A DNA stretch of 64,000 nt from Bacteroidota bacterium (GTDB lineage: Bacteria; Bacteroidota; Bacteroidia; Bacteroidales; P3), in the NCBI GenBank assembly GCA_023415495.1, contig JAEZKK010000012.1, forward strand, positions 15,175-79,174. The letters are read 5' to 3'. Of the stretch, positions 42,945 to 51,745 are shown in pieces (position 1 is the stretch's first letter; each line of letters begins with the position of its first letter). The translations under genes were made by a program, and so were the position numbers. Under the pieces are notes generated by a model, which searched no databases, was not told the DNA's origin, and saw only the letters and a list, made by a program, of their open reading frames with translations.

Positions 42945-44282
42945 TTAGATTACTCCAAGTTCAATCATTGCATCTGCTACTTTGATAAAGCCCGCAACGT
43001 TTGCTCCTTTTACGTAGTTGATATATCCATTAGAAGCTGTACCGTATTTAACACAGTTTTCGTGGATATCTGTCATAATTTGTTTTAGTTTTGCATCAAC
43101 TTCTTCTGGAGTCCATCCAAGGTGAGCTGCATTTTGAGTCATTTCAAGACCAGAAACTGCTACTCCACCAGCGTTTGCTGCTTTTCCTGGAGCGAAAGAA
43201 ATTCCTGCTTTTTGTAATTCGTGGATAGCATCTGCTGTACATCCCATATTTGAAACTTCGCAAACTAATTGAACACTATTTGCAATTAATTGTTTTGCAT
43301 CTTCAGCGTTTAATTCGTTTTGGATAGCACATGGCATAGCGATATCTACCTTAGCTTCCCATGGTTTTTTACCAGCGAAGAATTTAGCAGTTGGATATTT
43401 ATCAGCAAATGGTGCAACAACATTATTACGAGTTTGTAATAATTCGTTCATATAATCTATCTTTTCACCAGAAATACCAGCCTCGTCATAGATATATCCA
43501 TCAGGTCCTGAGATACAAACAACTTTAGCTCCTAATTCAGTTGCCTTTAGTGCTGCTCCCCATGCTACGTTACCAAATCCTGATAATGCAACAGTTTTGC
43601 CTTTGATATCTTTACCTATTTGTCTTAACATATGGTCAACGAAGTAAACTCCACCAAATCCAGTTGCTTCTGGTCTAAGGATAGATCCTCCCCAGTTACG
43701 ACCTTTTCCAGTAAGTACTCCTGTGTTTTCTCTTGCAAGTTTCTTGTACATACCGTACATAAAACCGATTTCTCTACCACCAACACCAATATCTCCTGCA
43801 GGAACGTCAGTGTCAGGTCCGATATATTTATAAAGCTCAGTCATTAAAGCTTGGCAGAAACGCATTACTTCATTAGCTGATTTTCCTTGTGGATTGAAGT
43901 CTGAACCTCCCTTACCACCACCCATAGGTAATGTAGTTAAAGAGTTTTTGAAAGTTTGTTCAAATCCTAAGAACTTTAATGTGTCAGCATTAACTGCTGG
44001 GTGAAAACGCATTCCCCCTTTGTAAGGTCCAATAGCGTTGTTAAATTGAACACGGTAAGCTCTGTTTACTTGGATTTCTCCCTTATCGTCTACCCATTCA
44101 ACCTTGAATTGAAAGATTCTGTCTGGTTCAACAATTCTTTCGATAATTTTGTAGTTATCATATTTTGGATTTGCAGCTACATAATCTTCGATAGTTTCTA
44201 AAACTTCGGTAACTGCTTGAAGGAACAATGGTTGTCCTGGGTTTTTAGCTTCAACATCAGCTAAAATCTTTTTTACGTCCAT
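42945..44282 (-). CDS. gdhA: Glutamate dehydrogenase (NADP-type)
   Basis: The 445-residue protein is a full-length hexameric glutamate dehydrogenase. Substrate and catalytic regions are visible: GPYKGGMRFHPAVN (about 91-104), LTTLPMGGGKGGSDFNPQGK with the catalytic Lys region (about 115-135), DVPAGDIGVGGREIGFMYG (about 160-178) and the nucleotide-binding VALSGFGNVAWGAALKA. The length and motifs fit the NADP-dependent biosynthetic class. It is a single-gene unit with a promoter and a terminator, divergent from murF-alr. Confidence 0.95.
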   Translation of the reverse strand: MDVKKILADVEAKNPGQPLFLQAVTEVLETIEDYVAANPKYDNYKIIERIVEPDRIFQFKVEWVDDKGEIQVNRAYRVQFNNAIGPYKGGMRFHPAVNADTLKFLGFEQTFKNSLTTLPMGGGKGGSDFNPQGKSANEVMRFCQALMTELYKYIGPDTDVPAGDIGVGGREIGFMYGMYKKLARENTGVLTGKGRNWGGSILRPEATGFGGVYFVDHMLRQIGKDIKGKTVALSGFGNVAWGAALKATELGAKVVCISGPDGYIYDEAGISGEKIDYMNELLQTRNNVVAPFADKYPTAKFFAGKKPWEAKVDIAMPCAIQNELNAEDAKQLIANSVQLVCEVSNMGCTADAIHELQKAGISFAPGKAANAGGVAVSGLEMTQNAAHLGWTPEEVDAKLKQIMTDIHENCVKYGTASNGYINYVKGANVAGFIKVADAMIELGVI

Positions 44283-44351
44283 AATGCTTTATGTTTAAAA
44301 ATGGTTGTTAAAAATTTTTTACTTCTCCTAATATATAGGAGTTTCAAAGAG

Positions 44352-44359
44352 CAAAATTA
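44352..44359 (-). promoter_or_regulatory. -7 promoter element for gdhA (TAATTTTG)
   Basis: Perfect minus-strand TAnnTTTG, 69 bases before the gdhA start. Confidence 0.6.
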
Positions 44360-44493
44360 GTAAGTATTCTTCAATAAAAGAAATTATTTGATGACAAAAT
44401 TCTCTTCGTCTTTTATATCTCTAATATATAGGTATTTATATATATATATTAAATCTAATTCTACTCAAAATTTACTACTTTATTTTTTTATTC

Positions 44494-44501
44494 TAACTTT
44501 G
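44494..44501 (+). promoter_or_regulatory. -7 promoter element for murF-alr (TAACTTTG)
   Basis: Perfect TAnnTTTG, 20 bases before the start codon. Confidence 0.65.
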
Positions 44502-44521
44502 TAGAGTTAAAAAAGTAAATA

Positions 44522-47005
44522 ATGGAGATTAGTTTAGAAGAAATAATTAGTTTAATCAAAGAGGATTTTATTTCTAATGGGAATGAAAATAGAGTAATAA
44601 CTGATTTATTATTTGATTCAAGAAGGTTAAATAATGCTGATAATACTTTGTTTTTCTCAATAAATACTCCTTCAAATTCGGGGAATAAATACATAGATGA
44701 ATTATACAATCAAGGAGTAAGATGTTTTGTTGTTGAGAAAAATACTTTTGATGACTTTGCCTTATATCCTTATGCTTGCTTTATAATTAGTGATAATCCA
44801 ATCCATACTCTACAAAAGATTGCAAAAATCAAAAGAGATTGTTTTAAGAATAGAGTTATTGCAATCACAGGTTCAAATGGTAAGACAATAGTAAAGGATT
44901 GGATAATTCAATTAATAGATAAGGATTTAAGCATTTGCCATTCTCCAAGGAGCTATAATTCTCAGATAGGTGTTGGGGTTTCGCTTTGGAATCTTAGCAA
45001 AACTTATGATATTGGGATTTTTGAGGCTGGTATTTCCCAAAAGGGAGAAATGAGTAGATTAGAAGAAATAATTCGCCCTGAAATTGGGGTTTTTACTAAT
45101 ATTGGAGATGCTCATTCAATGAATTTCTCAAGAATAGAGGAGAAAATCCAAGAAAAACTTATTCTTTTTAAAAACTCAAACACAATCATATATCCAAATA
45201 ACAACAATATATTAGATTCTGAAATAAAACAAATATATAAGGATAAGAGACTATTGGATTGGGGAAGGAAATCTGGCTCCTATCTAAGAATTATTGATAT
45301 TCAAATAGTAAAAGGAGAATCGATAATAAGTTTTGAACTAAATAATAATAAGTATACCCTAAATATTCCTTTTACTGATGGAGCAAGCATTGAAAATGCA
45401 ATTAATTCATTTCTTACATGTTTTGAGTTGGGAATTGATATAGATAAACTTATTCTTAGGTCGAAAAAGCTTCAAGCCCTTGAGATGCGTCTTGAGCTAA
45501 AGGAGGGAATAAATGGGAATCAGATAATAAATGATGCATATTCCTCAGACCTAATGTCTTTGGATATAGGATTAAACTTTTTAAATCAACAAAGTAATGA
45601 TTTAGAAAAGGTATTAATCCTTTCCGATATAACTCAGTCATATAAGAATGAAAAAGAATTATTTCTCTCAATAAATAAGCTACTAATTAATAATAAGGTT
45701 AGTAAATTAGTAGGAATTGGAGAAGGTTTTATTCGTAATTCAAATCTAATTAAAATAGAAAATGAGGTTTTTCCAACTACAGAAGATTTTCTAAGACTTA
45801 CCTCATTAAAGAATTTCAAAAACCAAATCATCTTGATTAAGGGAGCAAGGAGCTTTGGATTTGAAAGGATAAGTAGGTTCTTTGAGAAGAAAGCACATGA
45901 AACTGTTTTAGAGATAAATCTAAGTTCAATTACTCATAATACTAATTATTTTAAATCCAAGCTTAAGGATAATGTAAAGATAATGGCAATGGTAAAAGCT
46001 CTATCCTATGGATGTGGTGGAGTTGAGATTGCCTCAGTGCTTGCTTCTCATAATGTGGATTACCTTGCAGTAGCTTTTGCAGATGAAGGAGTTGAATTAA
46101 GAAATAATGGGATTAAGCTACCTATTATGGTGATGAGCCCAGAGAAAGAAAGCATTTCCAAGATAATTCACCATAATTTAGAGCCAGAGGTTTATTCTCT
46201 TGGGATACTAAACAAACTAATTATTGCTCATAAGGAGTATTGCGAGATTATTGATAATAAACCTATATCAATCCATATCAAATTAGATACAGGTATGCAT
46301 AGGCTTGGCATGGAGAGAGAAGATATAGATTCTCTTATTAAGATACTTAAAGCAAACCCGCAAATACGGGTTAAATCTATTTTCTCCCATTTCTCAGCAT
46401 CAGATAATCCTGAATTTGATTATTTCACCTTAGAGCAAATTAGCTTATTCAATGAGCTAAGCCAGAAAATAATGAAGGAGTTCGATTATAAGATTCTAAA
46501 GCATATCTGCAATTCTTCAGGAATATCTCGTTTCCCTCAAGCTCACTTCGATATGGTAAGGCTTGGAATAGGGATGTATGGGATTGGAGTGAACAAAGAA
46601 GAAGAGGCTAATTTAAAATACGTTCATAAACTAAAGACTACAATAACACAAATCCGAACTATTGAAAAGGATGAAACAGTAGGTTATAATAGAAACCATA
46701 AAGTAAAAGAGAAAACAAAGATAGGAATTATCCCTATTGGGTATGCTGATGGTCTTTCAAGAAGAAGGGGGAATGGAGTTGGCAGGGTTTATGTCAATGG
46801 TTATCTTGCTCCAATAATAGGGAATATATGTATGGATATGTGTATGATAGACCTTTCGGGAATTGAGGCATCGGAAAGAGATGATGTAATAATCTTTGGC
46901 GAGGAATATCCCGTTCATAATATAGCTCAGGAATTAGGTACAATAAGCTATGAGGTATTCACATCAATTTCTACAAGGGTTAAAAGAGTTTATTATCAAG
47001 AATAG
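44522..47005 (+). CDS. Bifunctional MurF ligase / alanine racemase
   Basis: The 827-residue fusion combines two steps of peptidoglycan precursor synthesis. Residues 1-455 are a MurF-type ligase (ATP site ITGSNGKT at 115-122, YNSQIGVGVSLWNL, GIFEAGISQKGEM). It joins D-Ala-D-Ala to the UDP-MurNAc-tripeptide. Residues about 460-827 are alanine racemase with PLP lysine Lys492 (MAMVKALSYGCG), IKLDTGMHRLGM, ICNSSGISRFPQ, MVRLGIGMYGIG and IGNICMDMCMIDLSG. The racemase provides D-alanine for the ligase's substrate. The fusion is characteristic of Bacteroidota. In the ligase half the usual KT-T after the P-loop reads KTIVKDW, a mild variation. Confidence 0.93.
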   Translation: MEISLEEIISLIKEDFISNGNENRVITDLLFDSRRLNNADNTLFFSINTPSNSGNKYIDELYNQGVRCFVVEKNTFDDFALYPYACFIISDNPIHTLQKIAKIKRDCFKNRVIAITGSNGKTIVKDWIIQLIDKDLSICHSPRSYNSQIGVGVSLWNLSKTYDIGIFEAGISQKGEMSRLEEIIRPEIGVFTNIGDAHSMNFSRIEEKIQEKLILFKNSNTIIYPNNNNILDSEIKQIYKDKRLLDWGRKSGSYLRIIDIQIVKGESIISFELNNNKYTLNIPFTDGASIENAINSFLTCFELGIDIDKLILRSKKLQALEMRLELKEGINGNQIINDAYSSDLMSLDIGLNFLNQQSNDLEKVLILSDITQSYKNEKELFLSINKLLINNKVSKLVGIGEGFIRNSNLIKIENEVFPTTEDFLRLTSLKNFKNQIILIKGARSFGFERISRFFEKKAHETVLEINLSSITHNTNYFKSKLKDNVKIMAMVKALSYGCGGVEIASVLASHNVDYLAVAFADEGVELRNNGIKLPIMVMSPEKESISKIIHHNLEPEVYSLGILNKLIIAHKEYCEIIDNKPISIHIKLDTGMHRLGMEREDIDSLIKILKANPQIRVKSIFSHFSASDNPEFDYFTLEQISLFNELSQKIMKEFDYKILKHICNSSGISRFPQAHFDMVRLGIGMYGIGVNKEEEANLKYVHKLKTTITQIRTIEKDETVGYNRNHKVKEKTKIGIIPIGYADGLSRRRGNGVGRVYVNGYLAPIIGNICMDMCMIDLSGIEASERDDVIIFGEEYPVHNIAQELGTISYEVFTSISTRVKRVYYQE

Positions 47006-47016
47006 TGAATTAGAGA

Positions 47017-47379
47017 ATGAAGAAATACATATTACAAGCACTTGGATTAATCTCCCTATCATTAGCCATTTTAGGCATATTCCTCCCCCTACTCCCAACA
47101 ACACCCCTACTCCTACTCTCCTCCTATCTCTTCCTTAAAAGCTCCGATAAATTATACAACTGGCTAATCAATCACAAATACTTAGGACAATACATAAGAG
47201 ACTTTCAAATAGACAAATCCATCCCCCTAAAGGTAAAAATCCTAAGCATAAGCCTCCTATGGCTAACAATATCCACAACAGCAATATTTGTAATAGATAA
47301 GCTATGGCTACGAATACTACTTTTTGCAATAGCCACAGCTGTATCAATACATATACTTAATTATAAAACACGGAAATAA
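47017..47379 (+). CDS. DUF454 (YbaN-like) inner-membrane protein
   Basis: The 120-residue protein shows the DUF454 pattern: GLISLSLAILGIFLPLLPTT and PLLLLSSYLFLKSSDKLYNW, then HKYLGQYIRDFQIDKSIPLK and two more hydrophobic helices. Three to four membrane segments are expected. The function of the family is unknown. It lies 11 bases after murF-alr, likely in the same transcript. Unusually C- and A-rich codon use (CTA, CTC, ATA) distinguishes its first half from its neighbours. Confidence 0.85.
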   Translation: MKKYILQALGLISLSLAILGIFLPLLPTTPLLLLSSYLFLKSSDKLYNWLINHKYLGQYIRDFQIDKSIPLKVKILSISLLWLTISTTAIFVIDKLWLRILLFAIATAVSIHILNYKTRK

Positions 47380-47407
47380 AAGAATCCTTACCCCAAAAAT
47401 CGTTGTT

Positions 47408-47497
47408 CGACCCCGTCGGGGTCGTAGGTTGTTGATGTGGGTAAATTCGTTTTTATTATTATCTATAAACCTTTCACCCTTTCAGGGTGATTGATTG
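47408..47497 (+). repeat. Leading REP hairpin and one type-B REP unit (left block)
   Basis: CGACCCCGTCGGGGTCG (47408-47424) followed by GTAGG is a GC-rich hairpin. At 47463 a unit begins CTATAAACCTTTCACCC and continues through a second hairpin to GATTGATTG. The same order, hairpin then type-B units, starts the right block at 48565. Confidence 0.8.
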
Positions 47498-47525
47498 TTT
47501 GATAATTGATTGATATAATTGTTAT

Positions 47526-48030
47526 CCGACCCTGAAAGGGTCAAAGGTTTATAGAAAATCCAAATAGATTTTTTTACGTTATCCGACCCTGAAAGGGTCG
47601 CAGGTTTATAGAAAATGCATATAGAATGTTTTTTTTCGTTGTCCGACCCTGAAAGGGTCAAAGGTTTATAGAAAATGCAATTAGAATGTTTTTTTTCGTT
47701 GTTCGACCCTGAAAGGGTCAAAGGTTTATAGCATATGTAAATAGAATGTTTTTTTTCGTTGTCCGACCCAGAATGGGTCAAAGGTTTATAGCAAATGTAA
47801 ATAGAATGTTTTTTATCGTTGTCCGACCCTGAATGGGTCAAAGGTTTATAGCAAATGCAATTAGAATGTTTTTTTCGTTGTCCGACCCTGAAAGGGTCAA
47901 AGGTTTATAGAAAATGCATATAGAATGTTTTTTATCGTTGTCCGACCCTGAATGGGTCAAAGGTTTATAGCATATGTAAATAGAATGTTTTTTATCGTTG
48001 TCCGACCCAGAAAGGGTCAAAGGTTTATAG
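47526..48030 (-). repeat. Left REP array: nine type-A units with 57-60 bp period
   Basis: Units CCGACCCTGAAAGGGTC plus AAAGGTTTATAG start at 47526, 47583, 47643, 47703, 47763, 47823, 47882, 47942 and 48002. Each is a short hairpin with a conserved tail, and the spacers (AAAATGCATATAGAATG, T run, CGTTGT) are nearly identical. Read on the minus strand the unit starts CTATAAACCTTT, like type B, so A and B are opposite-facing relatives. The 60-bp period keeps minus-strand frames open (47482-47841, 47838-48020), but these are not genes. Confidence 0.92.
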
Positions 48031-48050
48031 AAAATGGAATTATTAATATA

Positions 48051-48515
48051 TCACATATCCAACCAATCAAATAAAAATTTTTCGTTGTATTCTATCTCGA
48101 ATTTCTTTAAAAAATCTATATATTCATCCCTAAATAATACCTTTTTATGATGTTCTTTTTGATTAAATATATATTTACATACACTATCAATTTGTGAATG
48201 ACTATATGAAAATGCACCATATCCTTCCTGCCAATTGAAATTTCCTCTAACAAGCTTATTCTCTCTTATAAATTCATTACTGGATTTTTTAATTTCTCTA
48301 ACCAAATCGGATAAGCAACATGATGGTTTTAACCCAAAAAATATATGTATATGATCAGGCATACCATTAATTGCAATTAATTTCTGTCCTCTATTTCTAA
48401 TAATCGCTGAGATATATTGGTATAATTTTTCATCCCATTTCCTGTCAATTAAATTTTCTCTGCCTTTAACAGCAAATACAATTTGGATATAAATTTGTGA
48501 GAATGTCCCTGACAT
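48051..48515 (-). CDS. REP-associated tyrosine transposase (RAYT, Y1/HUH family)
   Basis: The 154-residue protein is an IS200-like single-domain HUH nuclease. It has IYIQIVFAVKGRENLI at the start, the metal-binding HUH motif in NGMPDHIHIFFGLKP (about 49-63) and the WQEGYGAFSYSHSQIDSV segment, with a candidate catalytic Tyr, near 107-125. KYIFNQKEHHKKVLF follows. Such proteins cut and join single-stranded DNA at REP hairpins. It lies between two large REP arrays, with no IS ends of its own recognised, which fits a domesticated RAYT rather than a free insertion sequence. Length is normal and no frame is broken. Confidence 0.9.
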   Translation of the reverse strand: MSGTFSQIYIQIVFAVKGRENLIDRKWDEKLYQYISAIIRNRGQKLIAINGMPDHIHIFFGLKPSCCLSDLVREIKKSSNEFIRENKLVRGNFNWQEGYGAFSYSHSQIDSVCKYIFNQKEHHKKVLFRDEYIDFLKKFEIEYNEKFLFDWLDM

Positions 48516-48564
48516 AATAATTTATTTTTGATTATTAATATAACGATTTACATAAGAATTAGTT

Positions 48565-48886
48565 CGACCCCTTCGGGGTCGTAGGATGGGTGGGGATTAT
48601 AATTTTTTTCTATAAACCTTTCACCCCTTCGGGGTGATTGATTGATGAAATATTTATAGATGTAATTGTTATTCTATAAACCTTTTACCCCTTCGGGGTG
48701 ATTGATTGATTGAAATATTTATAGATGTAATTGTTATTCTATAAACCTTTCACCCCTTAGGGGTGATTGATTGATTGAAATATTTATTGATGTAATTGTT
48801 ATTCTATAAACCTTTCACCCCTTCGGGGTGATTGATTGATTGAAATAATATTTCCGATATTAATCTTCGGGGTGATTGATTGATTG
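48565..48886 (+). repeat. Leading REP hairpin and type-B REP units (right block)
   Basis: CGACCCCTTCGGGGTCG (48565-48581) followed by GTAGG is the counterpart of the left hairpin. Type-B units (CTATAAACCTTTCACCCC, then TTCGGGGTGATTGATTG) start at 48610, 48674, 48739 and 48804, period 64-65 bp, and a truncated unit ends near 48886. Spacers of about 30 nt are nearly identical. Confidence 0.9.
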
Positions 48887-48911
48887 AAAAATATATAGAT
48901 GTAATTGTTGT

Positions 48912-49371
48912 CCGACCCAGAATGGGTCAAAGGTTTATAGAAAATGCATATAGAATGTTTTATCGTTGTCCGACCCTGAAAGGGTCAAAGGTTTATAGAA
49001 AATCCAAATAGAATATTTTTTATCGTTGTCCGACCCTGAAAGGGTCGAAGGTTTATAGAAAATGCATATAGAATGTTTTTTTTCGTTGTCCGACCCTGAA
49101 AGGGTCAAAGGTTTATAGAAAATGCATATAGAATGTTTTTTTCGTTGTCCGACCCTAAAAGGGTCAAAGGTTTATAGCATATGTAAAATAGAATATTTTT
49201 TATCGTTGTCCGACCCTGAATGGGTCAAAGGTTTATAGCATATGTAAATAGAATGTTTTATCGTTGTCCGACCCTGAAAGGGTCGCAGGTTTATAGCAAA
49301 TAATAATAATTCCCACATATCATTCCGACCCTGAAAGGGTCGCAGGTTTATAGGGTCGTAGGTTTTAGAAT
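48912..49371 (-). repeat. Right REP array: eight type-A units
   Basis: Units of the same sequence as the left array start at 48912, 48970, 49030, 49090, 49149, 49210, 49268 and 49325. Some carry compensating changes in the hairpin stem (for example GACCCAGAATGGGTC). The last unit is followed by a partial GGGTCGTAGGTTT. Confidence 0.92.
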
Positions 49372-49383
49372 AGCTTAAAGGCG

Positions 49384-49569
49384 TTATTTTTGAACTATAA
49401 CCTCGTCAAAATCTCTCCATTGTTTGCTTTCCGAATAATAGGTTCTATTGTAATCTATTGACATGGCAAAATAAACAATAAAATGGGAGCTATCTACTTT
49501 TTCATAATGTATTAGATCTGCTCCTTCACCACAACATCCTCCGATAGATCCTATTTCTTCTATTCTCAA
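49384..49569 (-). CDS. Small hypothetical protein, start uncertain
   Basis: An open frame encodes about 60 residues: it contains EEIGSIGGCCGEGADLIHYE and ends WRDFDEVIVQK. No ATG lies near its 5' end. A perfect minus-strand -7 element (TAACTTTG, 49579-49586) means translation would have to begin at the TTG at 49567-49569, almost at the predicted transcript start. The residue composition looks protein-like, and the CCGE motif could be structural or metal-binding. I do not recognise a family. It could also be a remnant trimmed by the REP array next to it. Confidence 0.4.
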   Translation of the reverse strand: MRIEEIGSIGGCCGEGADLIHYEKVDSSHFIVYFAMSIDYNRTYYSESKQWRDFDEVIVQK

Positions 49570-49578
49570 TTCAAGTGT

Positions 49579-49586
49579 CAAAGTTA
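49579..49586 (-). promoter_or_regulatory. -7 promoter element (TAACTTTG)
   Basis: Perfect minus-strand TAnnTTTG just before the small hypothetical gene ending at 49384. Confidence 0.45.
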
Positions 49587-49708
49587 AGGAATTATTTTAT
49601 ATGGTTGTTAGACTTTGGAAATTTTTATCAAGAAAGAATCTAACGAAATCAAATAAAAAAGTTTTTTTTCTTGATTTAAAAGTTTTTTTCTTTGATTTAA
49701 ATGTCGGT

Positions 49709-49791
49709 ATGGTAGCTACCATAGCAGTATTATGGTAGCTACCACAAGGGTGTTATGGTACCTACCACACGCCCCTTATGGTAGCTACCAT
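49709..49791. repeat. Phased word array F: ATGGTAGCTACCAT on a 23-bp lattice
   Basis: Words start at 49709, 49732, 49755 and 49778, exactly 23 bp apart: ATGGTAGCTACCAT, ATGGTAGCTACCAC, ATGGTACCTACCAC and ATGGTAGCTACCAT. The core GGTAGCTACC is a perfect palindrome; the third copy has one changed base. Spacers of 9 nt differ. Just upstream TTGATTTAAA recurs at 49671 and 49692 (21 bp). The rest of 49587-49905 shows nothing else. Confidence 0.85.
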
Positions 49792-49905
49792 AATGTTGTT
49801 TTTTAATTTATGGTGATTTTCTTTGGAAATAATGATTTCATTTCCTTGTTGTTGCAAAGATAAGCAAAATAATTGAAATAAGGCAGAAAATTTGAGTTTT
49901 TTCTT

Positions 49906-51675
49906 TTATTTCTTTTCAGGCTTAAGTAGACTATTATATAGTTTGTCGTTTTTAATTACAGATATTGCTTTTTGCAAGCCTTCGTCTGTGTCTTTTATTG
50001 ATTGGTAGTAATAACTTACTCCATAAAGATTACGAGCTATTATTGCTTTTAGGGTTGCCTCAATGTAGATGTCTGATTTGCTCATCATTTCTCTCATTTT
50101 ATTATCCTCTGCTATTGCTTTCTTTAATAGCTCTTCTCTCATTTCCTTATTGGATAATAGTTCTTTAGCATAGTTTTCGTAGTTATAATAATGGTTAACT
50201 GTGTCTTTTACTATCTTTTGTATTTCCTCCATCATCATCGCATTTACCCATTCCTTCTTAATCTCATTTCTTTCTATACCTTCTTTCTTTGCAAATGCTT
50301 CAAAATCCCTCATAAGGTTAAGACTTGGATATACATTATTATAGTCTTCAAATTTTGGATATTTCTTTAAAAAACTCTCTCTATTTTCTTCAACCCACCT
50401 CATAGAGAAATCGTTGAATATTCCTTTTGAACGTAGGTTAATCAAATAGTCCGATGCTCTTGAGGTGTCAATTGGTACAAATACATCTGGCATAATTCCA
50501 CCACCACCGTAAACAATTCTTCCATTATTGGTTGTGTATTTGAGCGAATCAGGGAAGGAAATTGAATCAGCTGTAATTAATTCCTTGTGTTGATATCTTC
50601 TCATATAGTCGCTAAAGTATGAATCCATTCCGTCGTTCCATGGTTTTTGAATACATCTTCCACTTGGAGTATAGTAACGAGAGGTTGTTAAACGAATTTG
50701 TGAACCATCAGGCAGATTGAAAGGTCTTTGAACCAATCCTTTTCCAAAGCTTCTTCGCCCCACTATAACTCCCCTATCCCAATCTTGGACTGCTCCAGAA
50801 ACAATTTCTGAAGCTGAAGCAGAAGTTTCATCAATCAAAACAACCAATTTACCTTCTTCAAAATTTCCTGGTACAGATGCTTTATAATCGAATTTCGGGC
50901 TTGATACACCTTCTGTATATACTATTAACTTCTTTTCAGAAAGAAATTCATCGCTTAGTTTAAAAGCTACATCTAAATAACCTCCAGTATTGCCTCTAAG
51001 GTCAAATATCAAACTCTTCATTCCCTTGCTCTTCAAATCCTTCATCGCCTCTAATACCTCTTCTAAAGAGTTTTGAGCAAACCTATCAAGACGAATATAT
51101 CCAATCTCTTTATCAAGCATAAACCAAGTATCTACACTGACAATTGGAATCTTATCTCTAATGATATTAAAATCTATAAGACCTTTTCTCCCTTTTCTTT
51201 CAACACTAACAATTACTTTTGAGCCTTTTTCTCCTCTTAGGTTTTTAAATACCCAATCGTTTTTAATTGTATCGCCAGTTGCTATCTTATTATCAACCTT
51301 AATAATTTTATCCCCTGCCAATAGACCTACTTTCTCGCTTGGTCCCCCTCTAATTACATCCACAACATAAATTGTATCCTTCATAATTTGAAAAGAGACT
51401 CCAATTCCAACAAAATTTCCTTGCAAAGGTTCGTTCATTTTCTTTACTTCATCCTTTGAAATATATACTGAATGTGGGTCTAATTCTTTTAGCATATTGA
51501 TTATTCCCTTTTCTACAATATTTTTCATATCAGGCTTTTCGGCATAGAAATTCCTTATCATATATAAGGTAAAAGACATCTTGTTTTCAGATGCTTGTAT
51601 ATCACTTTTGTCTGCCTGTTGGCTAAAGAGATTGGATGAAATTAAAAATAATAATAAAAAAATAAATGTTTTCAT
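49906..51675 (-). CDS. C-terminal processing peptidase (S41 family, CtpA/Prc-like)
   Basis: The start is set at 51675 (MKTFIFLLLFLISSNLFSQ) because the longer frame adds 12 non-signal residues and the signal peptide then begins properly. The 589-residue protein has a PDZ domain (about 80-165: GNFVGIGVSFQIMKDTIYVV, GLLAGDKIIKVDNK) and the S41 peptidase core with IGYIRLDRFAQNS and SLIFDLRGNTGGYLDVA. The catalytic serine region is VLIDETSASASEIVSGA, with the lysine in RRSFGKGLVQ. It acts in the periplasm on damaged or precursor envelope proteins. A minus-strand -7 element lies 48 bases upstream. Confidence 0.93.
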   Translation of the reverse strand: MKTFIFLLLFLISSNLFSQQADKSDIQASENKMSFTLYMIRNFYAEKPDMKNIVEKGIINMLKELDPHSVYISKDEVKKMNEPLQGNFVGIGVSFQIMKDTIYVVDVIRGGPSEKVGLLAGDKIIKVDNKIATGDTIKNDWVFKNLRGEKGSKVIVSVERKGRKGLIDFNIIRDKIPIVSVDTWFMLDKEIGYIRLDRFAQNSLEEVLEAMKDLKSKGMKSLIFDLRGNTGGYLDVAFKLSDEFLSEKKLIVYTEGVSSPKFDYKASVPGNFEEGKLVVLIDETSASASEIVSGAVQDWDRGVIVGRRSFGKGLVQRPFNLPDGSQIRLTTSRYYTPSGRCIQKPWNDGMDSYFSDYMRRYQHKELITADSISFPDSLKYTTNNGRIVYGGGGIMPDVFVPIDTSRASDYLINLRSKGIFNDFSMRWVEENRESFLKKYPKFEDYNNVYPSLNLMRDFEAFAKKEGIERNEIKKEWVNAMMMEEIQKIVKDTVNHYYNYENYAKELLSNKEMREELLKKAIAEDNKMREMMSKSDIYIEATLKAIIARNLYGVSYYYQSIKDTDEGLQKAISVIKNDKLYNSLLKPEKK

Positions 51676-51687
51676 AACAATAAGTAG

Positions 51688-51695
51688 TAATTTTG
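51688..51695 (+). promoter_or_regulatory. -7 promoter element for lepB (TAATTTTG)
   Basis: Perfect TAnnTTTG, 50 bases before lepB. It lies only 27 bases from the divergent ctp promoter, so the two promoters overlap face to face. Confidence 0.55.
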
Positions 51696-51722
51696 TACGT
51701 TGATTTATCAATTCTAAGTTTG

Positions 51723-51730
51723 CAAAAGTA
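51723..51730 (-). promoter_or_regulatory. -7 promoter element for the ctp gene (TACTTTTG)
   Basis: Perfect minus-strand TAnnTTTG, 47 bases before the ATG at 51675. Confidence 0.6.
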
Positions 51731-51745
51731 ATAAAAAAAAGAATA

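Noticed and set aside
47408..47430. tRNA-like arm GGTTCGA
   Set aside because: The GTTCGACCCC sequence belongs to a REP hairpin; no cloverleaf can be drawn around it. No tRNA was seen anywhere in the window.
47482..48020. Two minus-strand open frames encoding 20-residue repeats
   Set aside because: They are translations of the 60-bp REP array, without start signals, and the frame is broken by units of other length.
47526..49371. CRISPR array
   Set aside because: The spacers are nearly identical copies, the repeats are hairpins with REP features, and no cas genes are present; a RAYT gene is.
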